Positions 17,889 through 25,719 of a stretch of DNA of 64,000 nt are shown in pieces. Location of the stretch: contig JBJLEF010000004.1 of NCBI GenBank assembly GCA_045565995.1, forward strand, positions 62,001 through 126,000, written 5' to 3'. This stretch comes from UBA721 sp002705165. GTDB lineage: Bacteria; Planctomycetota; Planctomycetia; Pirellulales; Pirellulaceae. Every line of letters starts with the position of its first letter. Position 1 is the first letter of the stretch. The notes under the pieces were generated by a model, which did no database searches, had not been told where the DNA came from, and was given only the letters and a program-made list of their open reading frames with translations. Made by a program: the position numbers and the translations under genes.

Positions 17889-18442
17889 AGGTCAATTTCG
17901 TCAAAGTCATCTAGGAGTGTGTCCAATGCATCGTTTGCTGAGTTCGTTGTTTGCCGTTTAGGCATCGGCTTAGCAGCTGGAGCGACTGGACGATCTGGCT
18001 CTGAGGTCTGTTTGATTTGAGTCTGTTCGACGTTGGTTGTTTGGTTTTCGCTGAGCGTCTTCAGGATGAAGCGGCGAGCATCGATCGGTTTAAGAAATTG
18101 GCTGAGGTTCAAACAAAGAATTTGTCGTTGGAGCGGATCGTAGTGTCCGGGACTGGCAATCGGAAGTGTGGAAGTGGCAGGTTGCCCGTCGTAGGTACCG
18201 ATGACGCCTGCGGACTCTAGTAGAGGTTTAGCCTCCGGTTGGTCATACCACGAGACAAGAAATAGGTTTCCTCGGACTCCTTCTAGGCAAAGAGCGTCCG
18301 TGCTATCCGGTTCGATATTGGCGATATCTCCGATAATCGAAACTTCGAGCCCGTCTTTCATCAACAGAATGGCAACTAACTCTTCTTCAAAGTCCCGCAT
18401 GTCAGTCGAAGGTTTGTCCGTTTGGGAAAGTACAATAGCCAA
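17885..18442 (-). CDS. Hypothetical protein with disordered C-terminus
   Basis: 185 residues, not recognised. The first 120 form an alternating alpha/beta pattern (FEEELVAILLMKDGLEVSII, DALCLEGVRGNLFLVSW, RQILCLNLSQFL). The remaining 60 are Gln/Thr/Pro/Ala-rich and end in the acidic LDTLLDDFDEIDL, a short terminal motif that could dock a partner. No signal peptide or membrane segment. It overlaps the stop of the convergent thioesterase gene by four bases. Confidence 0.6.
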   Translation of the reverse strand: MAIVLSQTDKPSTDMRDFEEELVAILLMKDGLEVSIIGDIANIEPDSTDALCLEGVRGNLFLVSWYDQPEAKPLLESAGVIGTYDGQPATSTLPIASPGHYDPLQRQILCLNLSQFLKPIDARRFILKTLSENQTTNVEQTQIKQTSEPDRPVAPAAKPMPKRQTTNSANDALDTLLDDFDEIDL

Positions 18443-18519
18443 AAATATGTTTCCTGATTCCTAGGGGTGATTGTTTTATCGTATTGGTCTTATTCGTTTG
18501 GCGGTAGGCCCTTTAAAAG

Positions 18520-18900
18520 TCAACTAACATTAATTCGGGATCGGAATCCTGCTTTAAGTCCTAGAGTAACGCCAGTTATGTTAGCGACGAGATCCGTGAT
18601 TTCGAAAGTTCGATGGTATGTTATGCCTTGGGCGACTTCAAGAAGAATCGCGATCGAGACAGCAATCACCAGCAAGGTGGGTATTTCGAAACGCCAGGTG
18701 GTGATCAGACCGCCCCAGATCGATAAAGCCACCAAATGGGTTAAGAAATCAAAATCTAGAGAAGTACGAATTGTGATGTCTACTAAACCAGGTCCCTCAG
18801 ACTTTGGAAGGGGGGCCAGTAGCGCGACACAGAGAACTCCCAAATAAAGTAAGCAGAGGATCTTTCCCAATGATCTTGATTTGAGGAGCATCATCTGCAT
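18520..18900 (-). CDS. VanZ-family membrane protein
   Basis: 126 residues with four hydrophobic helices and the VanZ pattern. The first helix is followed by a short loop. Then comes FLTHLVALSIWGGLI, and LLEVAQGITYHRTFEITDLVANITGVTLG, which holds the conserved E..Q, R and D..xN residues. VanZ-like proteins lower sensitivity to teicoplanin in enterococci; in most bacteria the role is unknown. No van cluster is nearby. It precedes the csp leader region on the opposite strand. Confidence 0.8.
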   Translation of the reverse strand: MQMMLLKSRSLGKILCLLYLGVLCVALLAPLPKSEGPGLVDITIRTSLDFDFLTHLVALSIWGGLITTWRFEIPTLLVIAVSIAILLEVAQGITYHRTFEITDLVANITGVTLGLKAGFRSRINVS

Positions 18901-19330
18901 GGCAAGGAACAGCGTCGCCTATATTGACTAGTGGGTTATTCGTGATGCGAGAATAGCTTTCAGACTCGTTGATCCGCTGTTGGCATAGAGTATGGTTATT
19001 ACTGCGGAGGCGAGTGAAAGGTATTATTAGCGACTATGGAAAACGTAGTGCTAAAGGAAACTTCATGAAAAATTATTCGGAAAATAGTCTGTGTTTGGAA
19101 ATCAGAGGTGACGTCACTGATGATAAAACTTACTAAATACCTTGAATTATGAGGGCTGAAGCGTCCTGTTATCAATGATAGCAGGCGTAGACCGCTTAAA
19201 ACTTAATCTAGGTTCCTGCGGCTTATGGCCTTTTGTTTGTCAGAACTCAGTATAGAATAAACGATGTAACAGAAGTGGAATAAGTGTTTAGGTCCACGTT
19301 ACGTATTAATTTCTCATAGGATATAGACGA
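18901..19330 (+). other. 430-base intergenic leader region upstream of the cold-shock gene
   Basis: There is no recognised gene in this stretch. It holds two tiny overlapping frames, each close to a purine-rich site: 19036-19068 (10 codons) and 19065-19136 (23 codons), joined as ATGA. A hairpin, CCTGTTATC-AAT-GATAGCAGG, follows near 19166-19186. The distance to the csp start is large for an untranslated leader, but long structured 5' leaders are known for cold-shock genes. Whether the small frames are translated is not clear. Confidence 0.35.
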
Positions 19331-19528
19331 ATGGCTGAAGGTACGATCAAGCGAATTACAGACAAAGGTTATGGATTCATCGATATTGGTGGGGAGAAAG
19401 ATTTGTTCTTCCACTCTTCCAGTGTTGAAGGTGCAAGCTTTGATCAACTCCACGAAGGACAACGCGTTTCTTTTAACGAAGCAAATGGACCAAAAGGCCC
19501 ATGTGCAGAAAACGTTACACCTGCGTAA
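19331..19528 (+). CDS. Cold-shock domain protein (CspA family)
   Basis: 65 residues, the usual size of a single cold-shock domain. RNP1 is present as KGYGFI and RNP2 as LFFHSS, and the fold closes with GQRVSFNEANGPKGPCAENV. These proteins bind single-stranded RNA or DNA and melt RNA structure. An AGGA site lies about 9 bases before the ATG. The upstream leader is long and AT-rich, and a strong extended hairpin follows the stop. Which csp paralogue it is cannot be told. Confidence 0.93.
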   Translation: MAEGTIKRITDKGYGFIDIGGEKDLFFHSSSVEGASFDQLHEGQRVSFNEANGPKGPCAENVTPA

Positions 19529-19546
19529 CTGAGTGAAGAGTTAATT

Positions 19547-19621
19547 AGTCACCCCGTCCGCGTTAATGTTCCAATGGTTTTCTTGAAAACTGGTTGGAAT
19601 GACTAGTGCGGCGGGTTGGCT
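19547..19621 (+). terminator. Extended hairpin downstream of the cold-shock gene
   Basis: An interrupted stem begins about 18 bases after the csp stop. Outer arms AGTCACCCCGTCCGC and GCGGCGGGTTGGCT pair with bulges. Inside them TTCCAA pairs with TTGGAA, and GTTTTC with GAAAAC around a two-base loop. Only a loose T-rich stretch follows (TATTTCTGTTTAG), so it may be a transcript-stabilising 3' structure as much as a terminator. Confidence 0.4.
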
Positions 19622-19915
19622 ATTTCTGTTTAGTTTCAAAACTGTTAAACAGCCTGTGGCGGCTGGTTTCGCAGACATTGCTATGCCTGCCTGATCCCAC
19701 TTGTTGTTTGGAACGAGAACCCAGAGTTTGTGGTTCCCGTAATTGCTTAACGTTTTCCGTTCCCGACGGGCTTCGCTGGTACCCCTGCGCTGCTGGTAGA
19801 TGGCTCGGTAAGCTGCCGCTCAACTCTGCGCAGTGTATACTCCCCCTCGCTCCTCTTTAGCGAACTCTATACTGGGATGTTTAAATAACACCGGCTGAAC
19901 CTATGGTAGTCCAGC
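19622..19915. repeat. Non-coding stretch with inverted repeats, possible dispersed planctomycete intergenic element
   Basis: There is no credible gene in this 290-base stretch. It has local palindromes: CTGTT-A-AACAG, GGAAC...GTTCC, TCGCT...AGCGA nested inside CAGTGTATA...TATACTG. The reverse-strand conceptual translation contains a segment (PSGTENVKQL) that resembles, from memory, spurious short proteins annotated many times in Rhodopirellula-type genomes. This would fit a dispersed repeat or structured RNA. It is a recollection, not a search result. Confidence 0.3.
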
Positions 19916-19941
19916 AAAAAAGCCTCCAGTCTCCTGAAGGC
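19916..19941 (-). terminator. Rho-independent terminator of the initiator tRNA gene
   Basis: On the minus strand, GCCTTCAG-GAGA-CTGGAGGC forms an 8-bp stem with one G-T pair, followed at once by TTTTTT. It lies about 24 bases beyond the tRNA 3' end, as expected for a monocistronic tRNA transcript. Confidence 0.85.
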
Positions 19942-19964
19942 TCTGTTAGCAGAAAGTCTGCAAG

Positions 19965-20038
<74 letters not shown>

Positions 20039-20040
20039 CC

Positions 20041-20200
20041 ATTGTCATTCTTCGAGAATTCTAGTGTTAAACTGACAATTCTCTCGTCTCTTAAGGATTA
20101 AGATTAGTGTACCGAAAGATTTTTGTCTACGGGGTTTTAACATTCTACACACAGATTTGTGTAATTTGTGTGTAGGAATTGTTGAGTCTAACGGCCCTCA
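20041..20200. other. Inverted repeats between tRNA-fMet and the SRPBCC gene
   Basis: Two palindromic pairs are visible. ATTGTCA (20041-20047) pairs with TGACAAT (20073-20079) directly 5' of the tRNA, around an AGAATTCT core. CTACACACA (20145-20153) pairs with TGTGTGTAG (20167-20175) with a 13-base loop. No T-run follows the second, so it is not a classical terminator. These could be operator-like sites or the 3' structure of the SRPBCC transcript. Confidence 0.3.
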
Positions 20201-20683
20201 CTAACGTTGCGATGTCCAATCTTCATCCACTTTACCTGATTCAGCGAGCGACTTAATAACTTGATTGCGAGCTGCGAGAAAATTTCTCATATAACGTTTT
20301 AAGAAAAGTACGTCGGCAACTCGGCCGCATACTCCCAAGGGTGATGTGTAGTCGAATCGGTCTGTCATTAGGACACGGTTTTGGTCGATCTCGAAAAAGT
20401 GATCGTGATCGAATTTATGAAAGGCGCCAGCGACCATAGAGTCACGAAAATGAGTAGGGAAAGTATATTTCGTAATCACGGTAGTAAGATGCTGTCTCAC
20501 TCCGAAATGAGTTGCCTCCCACGTCACTTCGTCACCGAGTCCAAGCAGGTCACTTGTATGAACACTGACGACTCTCTCTTTGGTCCTCGTAGTTGACTCC
20601 AGGTGTATAGCGATACTCCGAGAGAGGTTAAACACGGTTTCGATTGGGGCGTTAACTCTTGTTTTAATTTCAATGACCGGCAT
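20201..20683 (-). CDS. SRPBCC-family (START/polyketide-cyclase fold) protein
   Basis: 160 residues with the helix-grip layout. The first strand is VIEIKTRVNAPIETVFNLS, then GDEVTWEATHFGV, FRDSMVAGAFHKFDHDHFFE, and the long C-terminal helix FLKRYMRNFLAARNQVIK. Members bind hydrophobic ligands in a deep cavity, and some are annotated as cell-division-inhibitor-related. There is no signal peptide. The ligand is unknown. Confidence 0.85.
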   Translation of the reverse strand: MPVIEIKTRVNAPIETVFNLSRSIAIHLESTTRTKERVVSVHTSDLLGLGDEVTWEATHFGVRQHLTTVITKYTFPTHFRDSMVAGAFHKFDHDHFFEIDQNRVLMTDRFDYTSPLGVCGRVADVLFLKRYMRNFLAARNQVIKSLAESGKVDEDWTSQR

Positions 20684-21137
20684 CTTTTGTCCTTGTAAAT
20701 TAGTAGTAGGTAAACAAACCCCCTTGTAGCCCAGCTTTCTGTTTAAAACGCCGAAGGTTTTCTTCCATGATGAATCGGTTTGATGAAAAGTGGTTTAGCC
20801 GGTTCGCTGACGTCATTATAGAAAAAAATTGAAAGGTTGACCAAAGTTAGTGACGCATTGAGTCTTGCTGTAATTACGAGTGCATTATTCCAACTAGAAA
20901 AAATACTACTCTTTTCCACGGCATCTTAGGTTGGAAAGTTCTTTATTTAAAGACAGGGAAAAAATCTATATACTTTGCTTGGAGGGTAGGATGAGCGGAT
21001 ATGCCTAAGTGTCTAAAGATTAGCTCGCCTTCATATGCATGCCCGGTGATAGATTGTGATATATCAATATGGATGTTACGCGTGAATGCCGATAAAATTG
21101 AAGGACGCCCCAATTTTGATTGCACTGTTGATTTATT
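20684..21137. other. 454-base AT-rich intergenic region with a possible 46-codon coupled frame
   Basis: The region holds no recognised gene. One plus-strand frame, ATG 21001 to TGA 21141, encodes 46 residues starting MPKCLKISSPSYA. Its stop overlaps the GTG start of the next gene as GTGA. A GGAGGGTAGG stretch lies just before a nearer mini-frame at 20991. Reality of the small frame is uncertain; it could be a leader peptide coupling translation into the downstream gene. Confidence 0.3.
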
Positions 21138-22799
21138 GTGAAGAATAATCAGGAAAATAACTCGCCCAAACGAGTGGTCTCCCGACCGATTATTAAGCGT
21201 AGGTTGGAAGCTGCCCCTCCTTTAGACGATGCGCCCATTGCAACGCCGACTCCAGCAAAGGAATCGGCCAAAAGAGAGTTGCCCGTTGCCTCATCTTCCT
21301 CCGAAACGCCTGGGGCGTTCGCGGCTCCGGTCCCAGCTATTCCTAAAACACAGCCCAAAGCTAACGTTTCCCTTGTTGCACATCGACGCGAGTTTCTTGC
21401 GATTGCGGACGAGGACTACGAACAACTGGAGGAGGAGCTAGTGGAGGTCGCTAAACGATCTGCTCCGGCGTGGTTGATAAGCCTTGGTGTTCATACTTCG
21501 ATCCTTGTAGTCCTTGGGATTTTGATGCTTCCCGGTCTCTTAGACCAACCTTTGCAAATTGAAGTCGTTTATGCTGAAAAGATTGGCGAGCAAACGGAAG
21601 ACGAAATTTTCCAATCTCCGACTGAAGAGATCCCGGTTCTGGAAGAACCAGTTCTTTCCGAAGACGACTTAGAAGTAGATGATCCGCTGGCGGCTCCACC
21701 GGAAGTCGAGCCAATAGAGTTTCAGGCGACAAATCAAACTAGTGACCTTAAGGCTCCGTCGATAGGTATGGCACTAGATGGACGAGAAAAAGGAATGAAA
21801 AAGGCGCTTCTGGCGGCGTACGGTGGGACAGCAACTACGGAAGGCGCGGTCATTAAAGGGTTGGAGTGGTTGAAGCGAAACCAAAAACCAGACGGGATGT
21901 GGAGCCTTCTGGGAAATTTTGCGGACGGTGCACCAACGGAGAACAGGGTGGCCGCAACCGCCATGGCATTATTGGCATTTCAAGGACACGGGTCAACGCA
22001 TCAGTTTGGGCCCTACAAGGACGTGGTCGCGAGAGCGTGGAATGCATTAATTAAGAAGCAGGATGCCGAAGGAAATTTCTTTCTCACTGGGGGGCATCAT
22101 CACAGGCTCTATACGCATGCTCAAGCGACCATAGCGTTGTGTGAATTGTATGGTATGACAAAAGATAAAACTATTAAACGAGCCGCACAAAATGCACTGG
22201 ATTACAGCTTTCAAGCACAGTCCCCACAAGGTGGATGGAGATATGCCCCGGGAGGTGCTTCCGATACCTCCGTAACGGGGTGGTTTGTCATGGCCTTGCA
22301 AAGTGGACGAATGGCTGGTTTGGAAGTTCCGGCGGCACATCTCGATAAGATCTCTGCCTATTTAGATACGGCTACTACGGATGGTGGTAGTAAATACGCC
22401 TACATACCGGGGCAATCGGATACCCTCAGTATGACCGCGGAAGGCCTCCTTTGCCGGCAATATCTAGGTTGGTCACATGATGATCCCCGATTAGTTCAGG
22501 GGATTCAGTATGTCGGAAGTAATCCCCTCCGATTTGCAGAAATGGATGTTTACTATTGGTATTACGCAACGCAGGCTATGCATCACATGGGAGGGAAGTC
22601 GTGGATGCAATGGAATCGTATAATGCGGCAGGCGCTCCCTGAAAATCAACTTCAAACTGGGAAAGAGGCTGGTAGTTGGGATCCTCATAACGACAGCCAT
22701 GGGCATCTGGGAGGACGGCTTTATACGACATGTCTTTGTATTTACATGCTGGAGGTGTACTACCGTCATTTACCCCTTTACAAACATAACTTGAAATAG
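21138..22799 (+). CDS. Membrane-anchored terpene-cyclase/prenyltransferase-fold repeat protein
   Basis: 553 residues starting at GTG. The first 110 are Pro/Ser/Ala-rich and presumably cytoplasmic. One membrane helix follows at 112-135 (LISLGVHTSILVVLGILM), then an acidic linker. The C-terminal 330 residues are alpha/alpha-barrel repeats typical of squalene-hopene-cyclase and prenyltransferase folds (GLEWLKRNQKPDGMWSL, FQAQSPQGGWRYAPGG, SVTGWFVMALQSGR, DTLSMTAEGLL). The DXDD acid of squalene-hopene cyclases is not evident, so cyclase activity is unlikely. Such anchored toroids are common in planctomycetes; their role is unknown, perhaps binding an extracytoplasmic polymer or peptide. Confidence 0.75.
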   Translation: MKNNQENNSPKRVVSRPIIKRRLEAAPPLDDAPIATPTPAKESAKRELPVASSSSETPGAFAAPVPAIPKTQPKANVSLVAHRREFLAIADEDYEQLEEELVEVAKRSAPAWLISLGVHTSILVVLGILMLPGLLDQPLQIEVVYAEKIGEQTEDEIFQSPTEEIPVLEEPVLSEDDLEVDDPLAAPPEVEPIEFQATNQTSDLKAPSIGMALDGREKGMKKALLAAYGGTATTEGAVIKGLEWLKRNQKPDGMWSLLGNFADGAPTENRVAATAMALLAFQGHGSTHQFGPYKDVVARAWNALIKKQDAEGNFFLTGGHHHRLYTHAQATIALCELYGMTKDKTIKRAAQNALDYSFQAQSPQGGWRYAPGGASDTSVTGWFVMALQSGRMAGLEVPAAHLDKISAYLDTATTDGGSKYAYIPGQSDTLSMTAEGLLCRQYLGWSHDDPRLVQGIQYVGSNPLRFAEMDVYYWYYATQAMHHMGGKSWMQWNRIMRQALPENQLQTGKEAGSWDPHNDSHGHLGGRLYTTCLCIYMLEVYYRHLPLYKHNLK

Positions 22800-22870
22800 A
22801 CACGAGAAAGCGAGTTTGTCTGTTTGATTGAGTTTGTAAATAGGTTCTCCCTTTATTCTGTATGGAACGC

Positions 22871-23929
22871 TTAGTGTTCGTCGGGGAGTCCTATGCCTAG
22901 TTCCGTGCTTAGCTCCAAGAGCTTGTTCCAGTTACTCTGGTCGAATTCTATTCCTGTCGTCAGCATCGCTGCTGTGTTATTCTTTTCCGGGTCGCCGGGG
23001 AGAATGATCTCTTCGACTCCTTCTCTGGTTGGGCAACTGCGAACGAAATCTACGAGGTTAGTCACCTCCTGAGCAAAAGCATCACCTCCGCCCAGATGGG
23101 TGGGATCAATCAGCAGAAGGAATACACAATTACCTTTGGGAGTGATGGGGGTTTCTCTCGCACACAGGCCGCCGCTAAGGGCGCCGGTGAAAATATCGAT
23201 CATCAGTGCCAGTCCGAATCCCTTGTAGGCCTGTGGTCCACCCATTGGGAGGATTGTTCCTGGGGGATCGCCGTAAAGGGTGGAGGGGTCATTGGTGGGT
23301 AGCCCGTCTTTGTCGATGAGCCAACCGTCGGGCACATCTTCCCCAGCAATATTCTTTACCCGCACCTTGCCTTCTGCAGTTGCACTTGTGCTAAAGTCGA
23401 GAATGACTGGGCCTTCGTCATTGGGAACGCCCATGGCGAGAGGGTTGGTGCCGAGTCGGGGCCGTATTCCACCGGGGGGGGCGACACGACGGGCGGCGCC
23501 GTGTGTATTTACCATTGCCATGGATACTAGGCCGTGGTCGTTGGCAGCTATTTCACAGTATTCACCGAGACGTCCGGCATGTGCACAATTCCGAATCGTA
23601 CCGACGGCCACTCCATGGGCTTTGGATTTCACTACAAGCTGGTTTAGTAAACGCCCCGCCTGAAGCCGTCCGAAACCCCAATTCGCATCGGTAGCCAGCG
23701 AAGATTCCGTCTCGGAAATCACATCTAACGGTACATTCGACTTGATATCGCCTTCTTTCAACATATCCAAGTAAAACGGAATCCGCATTACACCGTGTGA
23801 ACTATAGCCCCGTAGGTTTGCGGTCGCCAAACTAGGGCCCACGATGGCAGCCTCTTCCTCGGTGGCTCCGCCGGCAGATAACAGTGAGATGGCAAACTTA
23901 GATAAGGTTTCGAAGGAAATGTTGGGCAC
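22871..23929 (-). CDS. Ldh-family (malate/L-lactate-like) NAD(P)-dependent dehydrogenase
   Basis: 352 residues with the signatures of the malate/L-lactate/ureidoglycolate dehydrogenase family (Pfam Ldh_2), which has its own NAD fold. These are SSHGVMRIPFYLDML, the catalytic-site NCAHAGRLGEYCE, RLGTNPLAMGVPN, GGPQAYKGFGLALMIDIF and a C-terminal ILPGDPE. Members oxidise 2-hydroxy acids or reduce 2-keto acids, including sulfolactate and delta-1-piperideine-2-carboxylate; the substrate is unknown. It is convergent with the gene to its left and lies 59 bases downstream of trmL. Confidence 0.9.
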   Translation of the reverse strand: MPNISFETLSKFAISLLSAGGATEEEAAIVGPSLATANLRGYSSHGVMRIPFYLDMLKEGDIKSNVPLDVISETESSLATDANWGFGRLQAGRLLNQLVVKSKAHGVAVGTIRNCAHAGRLGEYCEIAANDHGLVSMAMVNTHGAARRVAPPGGIRPRLGTNPLAMGVPNDEGPVILDFSTSATAEGKVRVKNIAGEDVPDGWLIDKDGLPTNDPSTLYGDPPGTILPMGGPQAYKGFGLALMIDIFTGALSGGLCARETPITPKGNCVFLLLIDPTHLGGGDAFAQEVTNLVDFVRSCPTREGVEEIILPGDPEKNNTAAMLTTGIEFDQSNWNKLLELSTELGIGLPDEH

Positions 23930-23988
23930 AGTGGTGCTTTCAGGAAAAAGGGAGAAGAACGGAAGGGAATACGCACCAGATTATTGTA

Positions 23989-24459
23989 CTAAATAGAGAC
24001 TAAAGGCACTTGGCGATTAAATTCGTACATCGCGATTCCGGCGGCTGTAGCAAGGTTGATTGAGCGAACCTCCGAATTCATGGGAATTCGTAAATGGCGA
24101 TCTGGATAGGCCTGATGTACAAATGCTGGTAAACCAGAGCTTTCACTCCCAAAGACCAGAGTATCGCCTTCACGATACGCAACTTCAGTATGTGATTTGT
24201 TTCCATGTTTCGTAAATAACCAGGGATTCACTCGTGGATTGCGCTCCAGTAGCCTGTCCCAACTGGGGATTACTTCCAGATCAAGATATTTCCAATAATC
24301 CATGCCTGAGCGTCTAATCGCCTTTTCTCCCAGATCGAAGCCCAAAGGCTCGATCAACCACAACTTAGCACCGAGCGCGACGCAAGTTCGGCCGATATTT
24401 CCAGTATTAGGAGGAATTTCCGGTGTATACAGTACGATATTTAATTTAGGGTTTGTCAT
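23989..24459 (-). CDS. trmL: tRNA (cytidine/uridine-34-2'-O)-methyltransferase TrmL
   Basis: 156 residues from ATG 24459; an upstream ATG would add 19 residues absent from homologues. The start LNIVLYTPEIPPNTGNIGR is the SPOUT-family hallmark. The SAM-knot motifs VFGSESSGLP and RIPMNSEVRSINLATAAGI close the protein. The dimeric enzyme methylates the wobble ribose of tRNA-Leu. It is divergent from ispG with about 115 bases between them. Confidence 0.93.
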   Translation of the reverse strand: MTNPKLNIVLYTPEIPPNTGNIGRTCVALGAKLWLIEPLGFDLGEKAIRRSGMDYWKYLDLEVIPSWDRLLERNPRVNPWLFTKHGNKSHTEVAYREGDTLVFGSESSGLPAFVHQAYPDRHLRIPMNSEVRSINLATAAGIAMYEFNRQVPLVSI

Positions 24460-24575
24460 TTGTGATTTCAAATTGATTTTCACCAGCGTGTTGCTGGAAA
24501 CTATTATATTAGGCATATTGCGTACAAGTTCGATGCGATTGACAATAGTATAGCGTTAACTGCAGGAGAGATGGC

Positions 24576-25718
24576 TTGACGATAGAACGTAACCCAACAC
24601 GTAGCGTAAAAATTGGCTCAATCCAAATCGGACAAAAACACCCGATTGCGGTACAGAGTATGACTGCCACACATACTTCTGACATTGATGCCACAGTCGA
24701 GCAGGTGCAGGCGTTGGCGACGGCTGGAGCGGATGTCGTACGAATTGCTGTGGACAGTAAAAAAGACGCAGAGGCTCTCGCTGAAATTCGCCGGCAAACG
24801 AGTGTTAACCTTTCTGTGGATTTGCAGGAAAACTACAGATTGGCGGAAGTGGTGGCGAAGAGTGTCGACAAGATTAGATATAATCCGGGGCATCTTTATC
24901 ACCATGAACGAGCAAAACCATGGCAAGACAAAGTTCGGTTTCTAGCCTCCGTAGCCCGAGACGAGGGGTGTGCAATCAGAGTCGGAGTTAATTGTGGTAG
25001 CGTCGATCCGGCGCAAAAGCAAATGTTCGATGAGCATGATTCAATTGGCCCGATGCTGGCTAGTGCCTGGGAACACTGTGATTTGTTGGATGGTGAGGGC
25101 TTTTTTAATTATTGTGTCTCTCTGAAGGATTCCGACCCGTTGAAAGTCATCGAAGTAAACAGAGCATTTGCGGAAAAGAGACCAGACGTGCCGTTACATC
25201 TTGGCGTTACGGAAGCCGGTATACCACCCGATGGAGTTGTTAAAACAAGGGTAGCATTTGAACAACTCATTAGTCGCGGAATCGGAGACACGATTCGCGT
25301 GTCATTAACGGTTCCCAACGATCGAAAGGGTGAAGAAATTGTTGCGGGACATGATATCCTTAGTGATATCTCAAATGGGCGCGTTCGGAGTGTTGTTAAC
25401 TTCAATACCGAAGGACTTAATATCATTTCCTGTCCAAGCTGTTCACGAGTTGAAAACGAAGCGTTTGTTCAGTTAGCGGAAGATGTTAAGGCTATGACAG
25501 AGTATGCCAAAGAGCATTCTGTTACGATTGCCGTCATGGGGTGTCGCGTGAACGGCCCCGGGGAGACGGATGACGCGGATTTAGGTTTATGGTGTGGGCC
25601 GAAATACGTAAACCTGAAAAAAGGCCCTGTGGAGCTGGGCCAATACGGCTACGATATCATCCTTCAACAGCTAAAAGTGGAGTTAGATGCCGTGATTGCG
25701 AACAAAGAAGAGAATTAG
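24576..25718 (+). CDS. ispG: 4-hydroxy-3-methylbut-2-enyl diphosphate synthase IspG
   Basis: 380 residues, the short (non-insert) IspG form. The TIM barrel starts IGQKHPIAVQSMTATHTSD. The three [4Fe-4S] cysteines are Cys286 and Cys289 (CPSC) and Cys323, followed by RVNGPGE with Glu330. The enzyme performs the penultimate MEP-pathway step of isoprenoid synthesis. The start is TTG with AGGAG seven bases upstream. An out-of-frame ATG just before it forms a two-codon frame, so TTG is supported by spacing and homology. The next gene begins one base after the stop. Confidence 0.95.
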   Translation: MTIERNPTRSVKIGSIQIGQKHPIAVQSMTATHTSDIDATVEQVQALATAGADVVRIAVDSKKDAEALAEIRRQTSVNLSVDLQENYRLAEVVAKSVDKIRYNPGHLYHHERAKPWQDKVRFLASVARDEGCAIRVGVNCGSVDPAQKQMFDEHDSIGPMLASAWEHCDLLDGEGFFNYCVSLKDSDPLKVIEVNRAFAEKRPDVPLHLGVTEAGIPPDGVVKTRVAFEQLISRGIGDTIRVSLTVPNDRKGEEIVAGHDILSDISNGRVRSVVNFNTEGLNIISCPSCSRVENEAFVQLAEDVKAMTEYAKEHSVTIAVMGCRVNGPGETDDADLGLWCGPKYVNLKKGPVELGQYGYDIILQQLKVELDAVIANKEEN

Positions 25719-25719
25719 G

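Noticed and set aside
19606..19860. Plus- and minus-strand frames between the cold-shock gene and tRNA-fMet as protein genes
   Set aside because: Both strands are open over palindromic sequence, neither has a ribosome site or known domain, and the region is better explained as a repeat or RNA.
20943..21125. 60-codon minus-strand frame upstream of the terpene-cyclase-fold gene
   Set aside because: No homology by eye, no ribosome site, and it lies in the promoter region of the opposite gene.
20991..21141. CsrA-like small protein before the terpene-cyclase-fold gene
   Set aside because: A short IxxxMLRVN stretch recalls CsrA, but the rest of the family pattern is missing, so the likeness was judged accidental.
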